Shown piece after piece: positions 34,235-42,497 of a DNA stretch of 64,000 nt. Position numbers and translations under genes: made by a program. The stretch's first letter is position 1; the number at the start of each line of letters is the position of its first letter. The DNA is from Bradyrhizobium sp. CCH5-F6 (GTDB lineage: Bacteria > Pseudomonadota > Alphaproteobacteria > Rhizobiales > Xanthobacteraceae). The stretch covers positions 1-64,000 of the forward strand of contig NZ_LSIC01000194.1 in assembly GCF_001556045.1 (NCBI RefSeq), read 5' to 3'. Below the pieces are notes generated by a model. It made no database searches and was not told the origin of the DNA. It saw only the letters and a list, made by a program, of their open reading frames with translations.

Positions 34235-35652
34235 GTCCTGCCCCCGCTGACAGCCGCCTTCACTGCTTCGTCGAAGCCGAGCACCTTGCCGCTGATCTTG
34301 GCCGCATGGGCCTCCGCGTCCTTCTTCAGCAGGAACGGGGCGACATCACCATTGCCGACCGCGAAGAAGGCCTGGTCCGCGAACAGCTTGATGCCGCGCG
34401 TGGTATCGAAGACATAGGCGACGTTGATCTTCTTGCCCTTGGCCTTGAAGTCGGCATAGGCACCCAGCGTGCAGGCGGCGGACGAGAACGGCAGGATGCC
34501 GGCCCCGTCGACCCAGACCTCGCCGGCCTTCCGCGGATCCGCGATCGGCTTCTTGCAGAATGAGTCCTCGCCGGAGATCTCGTAGTTCTTGGTGCTCGCA
34601 AGCTGCGCGTCGTAATCGAGCTTCATCTCGGCATAGGCCTTGCGGATGTAGCTGTCGTCGACCCACTTCTTTGGATCGAACTCCTTCATGCGGCCGAGAT
34701 TCTGCAGCACCTTGACGTCAGTCGTGGCCGCGTCGATCAGCGCGGGCTTGATCGTCGGGTCGGTCGTCATGTTGCCGCCGGGTCCGAGGAAGATGTAGAC
34801 GACCTCCTTGTTGATGCCGGTCCATTCCTGGATCTTTTCCGCGGCAAGCTTGGGATCGTCGCGCAGCCACTGGTTGGCGGCGATCAACGCCTTGAAGTAG
34901 GCGACGACGACCTCGGGATACTTTTCGGCGAAATCGGTGCGGACGACGATGCCGTGGAAGGTCGGCAGATTGGTCTCGACGCCGTCGAAGATCTTGCGGG
35001 CGAAGCCGCGGAACGGCAGCAGTTCTGCAAAGGGAACGAAGTCGGCATGGGCGTCGATCTTCTTCTCCTGGAGATTGGTCGAGCCGACCTCCGGGCTCTG
35101 GCTTACCAGCTGGAAGAAGTCGGATGGATAGCCGCGGTCCTGCATCGCCTTCAGCACCATGCCGTGCGCGGCAGAGCCGAAGGGGACGCTGACGAGCTTG
35201 CCCTTGAGATCGGCGAGATCGTAGTAGGGCGAATCCTTGTGAACGACCATGCCGTTGCCGGAGCCGGACAGGCTGTAGGCGGCAATTCCGATCAGGCGGC
35301 TCTTGCTCTCCGGATTGCTCTCGAAGGTGAAGCCGTTCACGATCAGCGGATAGTCGCCCATCATGCCGATCTGGAGCTTGTTCGCCATCATCGCGTTGGT
35401 GACGGGCGGACCTGAGGTGAAGTTCTGCCACTCGAGCTCGAACTTGATGTTGGCGTATTTGCCGTCCTTCGGCAGGAATTTTTCAAGCAGCTTCAACTGC
35501 CGGATGACGACGCCGGCGGTCACCGTGTTGGTCGTGGTGTCCTGCGTTCCGATTCCGAGCGTCACGGTTTCCGCCGAGGCCGACTGCGCAATCAGAAGCG
35601 TCAGCGACGTCACCGACATCGCGATCGAGAGCGTGGAAAGATGGCGGACCAT
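34231..35652 (-). CDS. NitT/TauT-type binding protein with extra NosL-like C-terminal domain
   Basis: A 473-aa periplasmic protein. The ATG at 35652 has GAGG 6 nt upstream and starts a Sec signal (MVRHLSTLSIAMSVTSLTLL, cleaved after SASA); ATGs at 35658 and 35664 are alternatives. Residues about 30-350 are an NMT1/SsuA-like receptor (GMMGDYPLIVNGF, SVPFGSAAHGMVLKAM). The usual length is about 320-340, so the last 114 residues (about 360-473) are extra. That tail (Cys in DSFCKKP and SAACTLG, then LFADQAFFAVGNGDVAPFLL and AEAHAAKISGKVLGFDEA) resembles the C-terminal part of NosL-family periplasmic copper proteins. First gene of the transporter operon, about 86 nt downstream of an AACTAATCGA motif. 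Ligand unknown. Confidence 0.85.
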   Translation of the reverse strand: MVRHLSTLSIAMSVTSLTLLIAQSASAETVTLGIGTQDTTTNTVTAGVVIRQLKLLEKFLPKDGKYANIKFELEWQNFTSGPPVTNAMMANKLQIGMMGDYPLIVNGFTFESNPESKSRLIGIAAYSLSGSGNGMVVHKDSPYYDLADLKGKLVSVPFGSAAHGMVLKAMQDRGYPSDFFQLVSQSPEVGSTNLQEKKIDAHADFVPFAELLPFRGFARKIFDGVETNLPTFHGIVVRTDFAEKYPEVVVAYFKALIAANQWLRDDPKLAAEKIQEWTGINKEVVYIFLGPGGNMTTDPTIKPALIDAATTDVKVLQNLGRMKEFDPKKWVDDSYIRKAYAEMKLDYDAQLASTKNYEISGEDSFCKKPIADPRKAGEVWVDGAGILPFSSAACTLGAYADFKAKGKKINVAYVFDTTRGIKLFADQAFFAVGNGDVAPFLLKKDAEAHAAKISGKVLGFDEAVKAAVSGGRT

Positions 35653-35738
35653 TCTCATCCTCATTCGGTTGGATGTGCTGTGGTTGCCATGATTGGGTGA
35701 GGGCTCGGACAGGGCAAATCCGGAATGATGACCGCAGT

Positions 35739-35751
35739 CGATTAGTTGCCG
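35739..35751 (-). promoter_or_regulatory. AACTAAT-motif copy a (transporter promoter)
   Basis: On the minus strand the sequence reads GGCAACTAATCGA, 86 nt before the binding-protein start and pointing toward it. The 10-mer AACTAATCGA is identical in copy c, and GCAACTAAT is shared with copy b. See the finding on the shared promoter motif. Confidence 0.6.
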
Positions 35752-35833
35752 GGAAAAACTGATTGCATACTCCTTGGGCAGTCCTGCACTATAAAGCCGC
35801 TTGTCTGTGCATCGGGGCTGGTCGCAAACTCTC

Positions 35834-36610
35834 TCAGTCAGATGCGTGTCCGCGCATCTCCTCGAGCACGTCGGGCCGGCAGACTACGATCTGCGAGCGC
35901 TTGGTCTGCACGATTCCCTTCTCCTGCATGCGCTTCAGGCTGATCGTAACCCATTGCCTGGTCGCGCCGACCATGTGAGCGATGTCGGCATGCGTGAAGG
36001 CCGCGGCGATCACCGTGCCGTCGGGGTCGTCGACGCCGTAGAGCTCGACGAGATGCAACAGCAGGTGCGCGAGCCGCTGCGTGATCGAACGCGTTCCCAG
36101 CATCTGGGCGAGCGCCGAATAGCATTTGCCTTTGAAGGTCAGGCCTTCGATGAGGCCGATGGCAAGGTTCGGGATCTCGGTGGCAAGGGACCGCAGCTCC
36201 TTTCCCGGCAGGTGCACGACGCTGCAATTGCTGGATGCGACGCCGGACCATTGGTGCACGGTGCCTTCGAACACTTCAGGGCCGCCGACGAAATTGCCGA
36301 CATGCCAATAGGCCAGCGTGATCTCGCGGCCCAGCGGAGACGTGTAAAACACCCGGATCCGTCCGCTTTCGATCAGCCAGATGCCGTCGTGCTTGCCGCC
36401 CTGGCTGAACAGCGTCTGGCCGCGGTTGAGCACCTTGCGCCGCCCCTGCTTCAGCACCGCCTCCCGCTCGCGCGGTGACAGCTTGTCCATCAGCGGTGGC
36501 GGTCCGCCGATCCATCGCTGGTTCTCGGTGAGCAGCAGCGAGGAACTGCCGGCGGGCCGGACTGCCGGGGGAAGAGTCCCGCGAACCACATTGGCGGCCT
36601 GCAACATCAT
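35834..36610 (-). CDS. Crp/Fnr-family transcriptional regulator
   Basis: A 258-aa regulator with a cyclic-nucleotide-binding-like beta-roll (about 45-160: GQTLFSQGGKHDGIWLIESG) and a C-terminal HTH_Crp domain (about 175-250; recognition region THADIAHMVGATRQWVTISL). No N-terminal cysteine cluster of the oxygen-sensing FNR type is present; the only cysteines are Cys129, Cys163 and one near the C-terminus. Signal therefore unknown: cAMP, haem/NO or another ligand. It lies upstream of, and on the same strand as, the NitT/TauT operon (170-nt gap) and close to the redox genes, so it is the best candidate regulator of this locus. Confidence 0.9.
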   Translation of the reverse strand: MMLQAANVVRGTLPPAVRPAGSSSLLLTENQRWIGGPPPLMDKLSPREREAVLKQGRRKVLNRGQTLFSQGGKHDGIWLIESGRIRVFYTSPLGREITLAYWHVGNFVGGPEVFEGTVHQWSGVASSNCSVVHLPGKELRSLATEIPNLAIGLIEGLTFKGKCYSALAQMLGTRSITQRLAHLLLHLVELYGVDDPDGTVIAAAFTHADIAHMVGATRQWVTISLKRMQEKGIVQTKRSQIVVCRPDVLEEMRGHASD

Positions 36611-36722
36611 CTGCCTCCGGAACGTTCAAACCGTTCTAAAGAGGAGCAATGTCCATGCCAGATGAGGGTGGAAAGCGCAGCTGCCGGGCGGCCTGTGGCG
36701 CACCGTCACCCCTCATACAGCG

Positions 36723-36757
36723 GTCATTGCCCGCGAAAGCGGGCGATCCAGTATTCG
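36723..36757. repeat. Half copy of the intergenic palindromic repeat
   Basis: GCCCGC-GAAA-GCGGGC hairpin (36729-36744) followed by GATCCAGTATTCG, matching the first arm of the repeat at 1711-1823. It lies in the 248-nt gap between the Crp-type gene and the DUF971 gene. I see no other feature in this gap. Confidence 0.6.
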
Positions 36758-36858
36758 AGAGACGTCAATGAGATACGGAGAGGCTGCGGCCTGCTGGATT
36801 GCTCGGAACGACAGCGGCGTTTGTCGCCGCTGTGGTCCCGATTCAAGGCTGCGTCTGC

Positions 36859-37161
36859 TTAACGTCCCGCGAGGCTTAGCAGATACGGCTTGGGGTAAAT
36901 CCCCCGGTTATGCCCATCTGAAAACGAGATGTTCAGCCCGTAGCCGAGATCGCCGATTTCGGTGATCGCGATGCCAGGAAAGCGCTCGGGGAAGCGGCCG
37001 TCGAAACGGGCGCGCGTGCAATGGGCGCATTTGCAGGAGAGGCGAAGTGTCTCGGCCGGCAGGGTGAGCGCGTCGTCCCGCGTGGTGCGGACGAGGAGCG
37101 AAGCGAGGTCGGCGCTTGGTTCATAGTCGGCGACGGTCGGTGCCACCAAGGTCATGGTCAT
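36859..37161 (-). CDS. DUF971 (GBBH-like N-terminal) small protein
   Basis: A 100-aa protein made of one DUF971 domain. Zn-type ligands are visible as Cys43, Cys45 and Cys48 in LSCKCAHCTR plus the His in FSDGHNRGIY, the domain's hallmark. The same domain forms the N-terminus of gamma-butyrobetaine hydroxylases and also occurs alone next to Fe-S or redox genes. It is divergent from the ferredoxin reductase and may share its promoter region, so a role as an accessory to the AprAB-like enzyme is possible (inference). Confidence 0.85.
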   Translation of the reverse strand: MTMTLVAPTVADYEPSADLASLLVRTTRDDALTLPAETLRLSCKCAHCTRARFDGRFPERFPGIAITEIGDLGYGLNISFSDGHNRGIYPKPYLLSLAGR

Positions 37162-37209
37162 GACGAACCCTCCGACGTCGATCTAATTCGGCGCGGGCAC
37201 GTGTGAATA

Positions 37210-37221
37210 GCAACTAATTGC
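37210..37221 (+). promoter_or_regulatory. AACTAAT-motif copy b (reductase promoter, distal)
   Basis: GCAACTAATTGC, 139 nt before the reductase start and also 48 nt from the divergent DUF971 start. The 11-mer CAACTAATTGC is identical in copy d. It is an imperfect palindrome, GCAA-CTAA-TTGC. Confidence 0.6.
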
Positions 37222-37274
37222 CGGCGCGGACATGACCGCGTGCCTTCGCTTCAATCACCGCCTGCGAAATGTGA

Positions 37275-37284
37275 AACTAATCGA
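37275..37284 (+). promoter_or_regulatory. AACTAAT-motif copy c (reductase promoter, proximal)
   Basis: AACTAATCGA, 76 nt before the reductase start codon and oriented toward it. Identical to ten bases of copy a. Spacing to the gene is similar to copies a and d. Confidence 0.55.
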
Positions 37285-37360
37285 CCGGGAACTCCACTTC
37301 CGAATTGCGGAGTCGTCTCTCTCCGAGACTTTCTGCGCCATCGACGGCCAAGGAGAGACC

Positions 37361-38134
37361 ATGAGCGCATTTCAAAAGGAAACGGTCCTGTCGGTCCGCC
37401 ACTGGACCGAGTCCCTGTTCAGCTTCACTGCGACGCGCGATCCCGGCTTCCGTTTCCAGAACGGCCAATTCGCGATGATCGGGCTCGAGGTCGAGGGCAA
37501 GCCGTTGATGCGGGCCTACAGCATGGCGAGCGCCAATCACGAGGAAGCGCTGGAGTTCTTCTCGATCAAGGTGCAGGACGGTCCGCTGACCTCGCGTCTC
37601 CAGAGGATCAGGGAAGGCGATGTCATCCTGGTCGGCCGCAAGGCGACGGGCACTCTCATCACCGGCAATCTCATTCCGGGAAAGCGGCTGCTGCTGCTCT
37701 CGACCGGCACGGGACTCGCTCCGTTCGCCAGCCTGATCAAGGACCCCGACGTCTATGAGAACTACGAAACCATCGTGCTCGCCCATGGCTGCCGCCAGGT
37801 CTCCGAGCTCGCCTATGGCGAGCACCTCGTCGAAGGCCTGCGCGATCACGAATTCTTCGGACCGTTGATCCGCGACAAGCTCGTCTATTACCCGACGGTG
37901 ACCCGCGAGCCGTTCCGCAACCGCGGCCGGATCACCGATCTGATCGCCTCCAACCAGCTCTTTGACGACATCGGCCAGCCCGGGCTCGATATCGCGACCG
38001 ACCGCATCATGCTGTGCGGAAGCCCGGCGATGCTGGAGGAACTCCACACGATGTTCTCCGAGCGCGGCTTCGTCGAGGGCAATCACAGCCAACCCGGGCA
38101 TTTCGTGATCGAAAAGGCCTTTGTCGAGCGCTGA
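37361..38134 (+). CDS. fpr: Ferredoxin-NADP reductase
   Basis: A 257-aa FAD enzyme of the bacterial Fpr type (usual length about 257). Features: FAD site RAYSMAS (51-57), NADP site STGTGLAPFASLI (115-127), LCGSPAMLEEL near 220, and the C-terminal HFVIEKAFVER. The ATG has AGGAGAG upstream; the frame extends 43 codons further but without family similarity. It should shuttle electrons between NADPH and a ferredoxin, here plausibly the AprB-like ferredoxin 1.9 kb downstream. Two copies of the shared motif lie in its promoter region. Confidence 0.93.
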   Translation: MSAFQKETVLSVRHWTESLFSFTATRDPGFRFQNGQFAMIGLEVEGKPLMRAYSMASANHEEALEFFSIKVQDGPLTSRLQRIREGDVILVGRKATGTLITGNLIPGKRLLLLSTGTGLAPFASLIKDPDVYENYETIVLAHGCRQVSELAYGEHLVEGLRDHEFFGPLIRDKLVYYPTVTREPFRNRGRITDLIASNQLFDDIGQPGLDIATDRIMLCGSPAMLEELHTMFSERGFVEGNHSQPGHFVIEKAFVER

Positions 38135-38156
38135 GGGCCAAATCGCATCCCGGCGA

Positions 38157-38167
38157 CAACTAATTGC
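38157..38167 (+). promoter_or_regulatory. AACTAAT-motif copy d (AprA-like promoter)
   Basis: CAACTAATTGC, 68 nt before the flavoprotein start and identical over 11 bases to copy b. It lies in the 101-nt gap after the reductase gene, which suggests the flavoprotein operon has its own promoter. Confidence 0.6.
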
Positions 38168-38235
38168 TATCGCCCGGATGCGCCTTGAACAAATCTGATG
38201 CAAAGGCGCCGCAACCGGCGAACCAGGAGCAAGCG

Positions 38236-39978
38236 ATGGCACTAGATGAGATCGTCGACGGACTTTCGGAGGTTTCCTGCGATGTGCTGGTGATCGGTGG
38301 CGGCACCGCCGGCCCGATGGCCGCGTTGAAAGCGAAGCTGAAGAATCCGAAGGCCAACGTCGTCCTGCTCGAAAAGGCCAACGTCAAGCGATCCGGCGCG
38401 ATCTCGATGGGCATGGACGGCCTGAACAACGCCGTCATCCCCGGCTACGCGACGCCCGAGCAGTACACCAAGGAAATCACCATCGCCAACGACGGCATCG
38501 TCGACCAGAAGGCGGTCTACAAATACGCCCAGAACTGCTACAAGATCATCGAGGAACTGGACAGCTTCGGCATCCGCTTCCTGAAGAACGAGAACGGCGA
38601 CTACGCCGTCAAGAAGGTGCACCACATCGGCACCTACGTTCTGCCGATGCCGAACGGCGAGACCGTAAAGAAGGCGCTCTACCGCCAGCTCCGCCGCGCC
38701 CGCATCCTGATCTCCAATCGCTACATGGCGACGCGTCTGCTCAAATCCGCCGACGGCCGTATCGCCGGTGCGATCTCCGTCAACACGCGTACGGCCGAAA
38801 TGCTGGTGATCAAGGCCAAGGCCGTCATCCTCTGCATGGGCGCCGCCGGCCGGCTGGGCCTGCCGACGTCCGGCTACATGTTCGGCACCTATGAGAACGC
38901 CGCCAATTCCGGCGACGGCTATGCGATGGCGTATCATGCCGGAGCGGCGCTCGCGAACCTCGAATGCTTCCAGATCAATCCGCTGATCAAGGACTATAAC
39001 GGCCCGGCCTGCGCTTATGTCGCAGGTCCATTCGGCGCCTATACCGCCAACAACGAAGGTTCGCGCTTCATCGAATGCGACTACTGGTCCGGCCAGATGA
39101 TGCTGGAGTTCTACAACGAGCTGTTGTCCGGCAAGGGCCCGGTGTTCCTCCAGCTCAAGCATCTGCACCCGGACACGATCTCGGAAATCGAATCGACGTT
39201 GCACAAGGTCGAGCGTCCCACCCGCGGCCTGTTTCAGCAGGGGCGCGGCGTCGACTACCGCAGCGAGTCGATCGAGATGCACATCTCCGAGATCGGCTTC
39301 TGCTCCGGCCACAGCGCCTCCGGTGTGTTCGTCGACGACAACGCGCGCACCACCGTGCCGGGCCTCTATGCCGCCGGCGACATGGCGAGCGTGCCGCACA
39401 ACTACATGCTCGGCGCCTTCACCAACGGAGCGGTCGCCGGCATCGACGCCATGGAGTTCGCCGACAGCCACGACTTTGCGGAATTCGATGCCGCGGACGT
39501 CGCGATCGAGCGCGACCGCGTGATGGCGCCGACGCGGCGCGAGGACGGCATCCCGCCGAACCAGATCGAGTACAAGACGCGCCGCCTCGTCAACGACTAT
39601 CTCCAGCCGCCGAAGGTCACGCGCAAATATGAGCTTGGCATGCGGCGCCTGGCCGAAGCGCGGGAGGACATGCAGGAGCGCATGATCGCACGCAACGCGC
39701 ATGAGCTGCTGCGCGCGCTCGAGGTGCAGTCGATCATGGACTGCGCCGACATGGCAGCGCATGCCTCGCTCTACCGCGAGGAGAGCCGCTGGGGTCTCTA
39801 CCACTGGCGCACGGATTTCCCGGAGAAGGACAACGAGAACTGGTTCTGCCACACGCTGCTCTCCAAGCGGGACGGCAAGATGACCAGCGAGAAGCGGGCG
39901 GTCGAGCCCTATGTCGTGCCGATCGCGGACGACGAGAAGGATCTCTACGACAAGCAGCGCATCCGCGCCACCGCCTGA
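38236..39978 (+). CDS. AprA-like FAD-dependent oxidoreductase (fumarate reductase/APS reductase flavoprotein superfamily)
   Basis: A 580-aa flavoprotein. FAD Rossmann motif VLVIGGGTAGPMAAL (17-31); GHSASGVF with His359 at the place of the family's active-site His; GLYAAGDMASVPHN; then a C-terminal helical domain ending in REESRWGLYHWRTDFP and NENWFCHTLLSKRDG, which closely recalls AprA (adenylylsulfate reductase alpha) more than SdhA/FrdA. The ATG at 38236 has AGGAG 6 nt upstream. It is followed at once by a two-cluster ferredoxin, like aprBA in reverse order. No sat, dsr or qmo genes are near, so dissimilatory sulfate metabolism is unlikely and the substrate is unknown. Confidence 0.88.
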   Translation: MALDEIVDGLSEVSCDVLVIGGGTAGPMAALKAKLKNPKANVVLLEKANVKRSGAISMGMDGLNNAVIPGYATPEQYTKEITIANDGIVDQKAVYKYAQNCYKIIEELDSFGIRFLKNENGDYAVKKVHHIGTYVLPMPNGETVKKALYRQLRRARILISNRYMATRLLKSADGRIAGAISVNTRTAEMLVIKAKAVILCMGAAGRLGLPTSGYMFGTYENAANSGDGYAMAYHAGAALANLECFQINPLIKDYNGPACAYVAGPFGAYTANNEGSRFIECDYWSGQMMLEFYNELLSGKGPVFLQLKHLHPDTISEIESTLHKVERPTRGLFQQGRGVDYRSESIEMHISEIGFCSGHSASGVFVDDNARTTVPGLYAAGDMASVPHNYMLGAFTNGAVAGIDAMEFADSHDFAEFDAADVAIERDRVMAPTRREDGIPPNQIEYKTRRLVNDYLQPPKVTRKYELGMRRLAEAREDMQERMIARNAHELLRALEVQSIMDCADMAAHASLYREESRWGLYHWRTDFPEKDNENWFCHTLLSKRDGKMTSEKRAVEPYVVPIADDEKDLYDKQRIRATA

Positions 39979-40009
39979 TACAGCAGAACATAGCCACAGG
40001 AGACATCAA

Positions 40010-40243
40010 ATGCCTCTCGCTTCCTATCAAACGTCGGTTCCGGTGGTCGTCGACGACGCCAAATGCATCGCGGACAAGGGCTGCACCGTGTGCGTCGACG
40101 TTTGCCCGCTCGACGTCCTGCGCATCAGCGAGATGACCAACAAGGCCTACATGGCCTATGACGAGTGCTGGTACTGCATGCCTTGCGAGGCGGATTGCCC
40201 GACCGGCGCCGTCACCGTCAACATTCCCTATCTGTTGAGGTGA
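40010..40243 (+). CDS. AprB-like 2[4Fe-4S] ferredoxin
   Basis: A 77-aa protein with eight cysteines in two clusters: C19-x5-C25-x2-C28-x3-C32-P and C53-x2-C56-x2-C59-x3-C63-P (DECWYCMPCEADCPTGA). The extended first spacing and the CWYCxPC second motif resemble AprB, but the long C-terminal tail of AprB is missing. Start has CAGGAGA 6 nt upstream. It should pass electrons between the AprA-like flavoprotein (31 nt upstream) and the Fpr-type reductase. Confidence 0.9.
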   Translation: MPLASYQTSVPVVVDDAKCIADKGCTVCVDVCPLDVLRISEMTNKAYMAYDECWYCMPCEADCPTGAVTVNIPYLLR

Positions 40244-40245
40244 TC

Positions 40246-41223
40246 ATGTCGAGCCCGTTCGAATCCTACGACGATCTCGAAGACGCCGATGAGCGGTTGC
40301 AAGCCGCCGATCCCGCCGAGCGCCGCGTCGCGATCATCGCGCTCGGCCATTCCGGCGATCCCGCCGCGGTCCCTCATCTCGCCAACATGGTCGCCGATCC
40401 CGATGCCGGTGTGCGCCAGCAGGTCGCGATGGCGCTCGGCGAATTCGATGGGCCGGAGGCCGCAGGCGCGCTGGTGAAGCTGCTGGTCGACCCCGAGAGG
40501 ATCGTCGCGTCGGCCGCGGCCGACAGCATGGCCGAGTTCAAGGATCCCGCCTGCGCCGATATCATTCTGCCGCTGGTGAGGCATGCCCACGCCTTCGTGC
40601 GCATGGGCGCATTGCGCGCGCTGAAAGAGCTGCGCCGCAAGGATACACTGAAGCCTGCGCTGGAAGCGCTCCAGGATTCCGATGCGGCCGTGCGCGTGCA
40701 GGCGATCGGCGTGATCGGATTCCTCAAGCTGGAGGAATCAATCCCCGCGCTGACCGCGCTGATCAACGATCCGGATTCGCATGTGCGTCGTGCCGCCGTG
40801 AGCGCGCTGGCGTTCTCGCAGATGAAACCTGCGGCGGAGACGATCACGCGCGCGTTGAAGGATGCGGACTGGATGGTTCGCGAGATGGCGGCCGAGACGC
40901 TGGGCCTCAACGCCAACGGCTCGCTCGCCGCCGACCAGCTCATCGCCTCGCTCGCCGACGAATTCTGGCAGGTGCGACTCAAGGCGATCCGAAGTCTCGG
41001 TCGGATGAAGATCGAACGCGCGGTGCGTCCAATCGGTCATAGCGTGAACCACGATCAGGCCAATTTGCGGAAAGAGGCGGCTGCGGCGCTGGGAGAGATC
41101 GCCCATCCCGACGGCGAGGCGTTCCTCGCCGTCATCGCCGACGATGCCGATCCCGATGTACGCAAGAACGCCCGCTGGGCGCTGCAGCAGATCGCGGCGC
41201 GCAAGGCGCGGGCAGGGGCATAG
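40246..41223 (+). CDS. HEAT-repeat (PBS-lyase-like) protein
   Basis: A 325-aa protein consisting almost entirely of about nine 31-residue HEAT-like repeats (recurring units such as DPAAVPHLANMVADPDAGVR and DSDAAVRVQAIGVIGFLK), forming a curved helical scaffold. No catalytic motif. Starts 2 nt after the ferredoxin stop, so it is cotranscribed with the AprAB-like pair. Similar repeat proteins act as chaperones or cofactor lyases for partner enzymes; here a role in assembling or docking the flavoprotein/ferredoxin is an inference. Confidence 0.9.
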   Translation: MSSPFESYDDLEDADERLQAADPAERRVAIIALGHSGDPAAVPHLANMVADPDAGVRQQVAMALGEFDGPEAAGALVKLLVDPERIVASAAADSMAEFKDPACADIILPLVRHAHAFVRMGALRALKELRRKDTLKPALEALQDSDAAVRVQAIGVIGFLKLEESIPALTALINDPDSHVRRAAVSALAFSQMKPAAETITRALKDADWMVREMAAETLGLNANGSLAADQLIASLADEFWQVRLKAIRSLGRMKIERAVRPIGHSVNHDQANLRKEAAAALGEIAHPDGEAFLAVIADDADPDVRKNARWALQQIAARKARAGA

Positions 41224-41324
41224 CCGCCGCACTGGACTTCCCGCGCCAGACGTTTATTGGTCTTCGCCAATGGGACCGGCCGCTGCAAACGCGGCCGATC
41301 CTTAGAAACAGCGAGGGCGCGGCC

Positions 41325-42497
41325 ATGACGACATTGACGGTGAAAGACCTTCTGCCCGAGGATGGAACACGGGGCACGCTGGCCGGCCGCATCTGGCTGC
41401 CTCAGGTGAATGGTCCGGCCGTCGTTGCTGTCCGCGGCGATGGCGTCTTCGACGTCACCGCAAAATTTTCGACCATCAGCGCGCTGTGTGAAGAGGACAA
41501 TCCGGCCAAGGCCCTTGCCGCGACCAAGGGAGAGCGCATCGGCGATCTCGAAGCGATCGTCGCCAACACGCCGCCGGACCAGCGCGATCCGAGCAGGCCG
41601 TGGTTGCTCGCACCCGTCGACCTCCAGACGCTGAAGGCCGCCGGCGTCACCTTCGCCATCTCGATGCTGGAGCGCGTGATCGAGGAGCGCGCCAAGGGCA
41701 ATCCGGCTTCGGCCGAAGCGATCCGGAAGGAGGTCACGCGCCTGATCGGCGACGATCTGTCCAAGCTCAAGCCGGGCTCGGACCAGGCGATGCACCTGAA
41801 GCAGGTGCTGATCGAGCAGAACGCCTGGAGCCAGTATCTCGAAGTCGGCATCGGTCCGGATGCCGAGGTCTTCACCAAGGCGCCGACCCTCTCGTCGGTC
41901 GGCACCGGCATGGATGCCGGGCTACATCCGAAATCGACCTGGAACAATCCCGAGCCGGAACTCGTGCTGTTCGTCTCCAGCCGCGGCAAGATCGTCGGCG
42001 GAGCGCTCGGCAACGACGTCAACCTGCGCGATTTCGAAGGGCGTTCGGCGCTGTTGCTGTCGAAGGCCAAGGACAACAACGCGTCCTGCTCCATCGGGCC
42101 GCTGCTTCGCCTGTTCGACGATACGTTCTCGCTCGATGACGCGCGCAAGCTGGACATCAGCCTGAACGTGAGGGGTACCGACGGCTTCGTTCTCGACGGC
42201 CATTCCTCGATCAGCAAGATCAGCCGCGATCCGACGGATCTCGTCGCGCAGACCATCGGCAAGATCCATCAATACCCTGATGGCTTCGTTCTCTTTCTCG
42301 GCACCATGTTCGCGCCCGTGAAGGATCGCGATGCGCCGGGGCAGGGGTTCACCCACAAGCGCGACGACATCGTCACGATTTCAGCGCCAGAGCTCGGCAA
42401 GCTCGTCAACCGCATGCGCACCAGCGACGAATGCGAGCCCTGGACGTTTGGCATTGGCGCACTGATGAAGAACCTGGCGCAGCGGAAGCTGCTCTAG
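41325..42497 (+). CDS. FAH-family 2-keto-3-deoxy-sugar-acid dehydratase (XylX-like)
   Basis: A 390-aa fumarylacetoacetate-hydrolase-fold enzyme. Length and segments (LLAPVDLQTLKAAGVTFA, LGNDVNLRDFEGRSALLLSK, QYPDGFVLFLGTMFAPV, PGQGFTHKRDD) agree closely with Caulobacter XylX, which dehydrates 2-keto-3-deoxy-D-xylonate to 2-oxoglutarate semialdehyde; metal ligands (Glu/Asp) fall in NNPEPELVL and the following loop. It heads the sugar-oxidation island, on the same strand but 404 nt before the GntR gene. By context the natural substrate is a 2-keto-3-deoxy-pentonate (L-arabinonate or D-xylonate). Confidence 0.87.
   Translation: MTTLTVKDLLPEDGTRGTLAGRIWLPQVNGPAVVAVRGDGVFDVTAKFSTISALCEEDNPAKALAATKGERIGDLEAIVANTPPDQRDPSRPWLLAPVDLQTLKAAGVTFAISMLERVIEERAKGNPASAEAIRKEVTRLIGDDLSKLKPGSDQAMHLKQVLIEQNAWSQYLEVGIGPDAEVFTKAPTLSSVGTGMDAGLHPKSTWNNPEPELVLFVSSRGKIVGGALGNDVNLRDFEGRSALLLSKAKDNNASCSIGPLLRLFDDTFSLDDARKLDISLNVRGTDGFVLDGHSSISKISRDPTDLVAQTIGKIHQYPDGFVLFLGTMFAPVKDRDAPGQGFTHKRDDIVTISAPELGKLVNRMRTSDECEPWTFGIGALMKNLAQRKLL

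Noticed and set aside
38236..40243. True adenylylsulfate reductase (aprBA)
   Set aside because: Gene order is reversed, the ferredoxin lacks the AprB tail, and sat, qmo and dsr genes are absent; only the fold-level resemblance is kept.
40246..41223. Tandem DNA repeat or CRISPR-like array
   Set aside because: Periodicity is only at protein level (HEAT repeats); the DNA units are too diverged.
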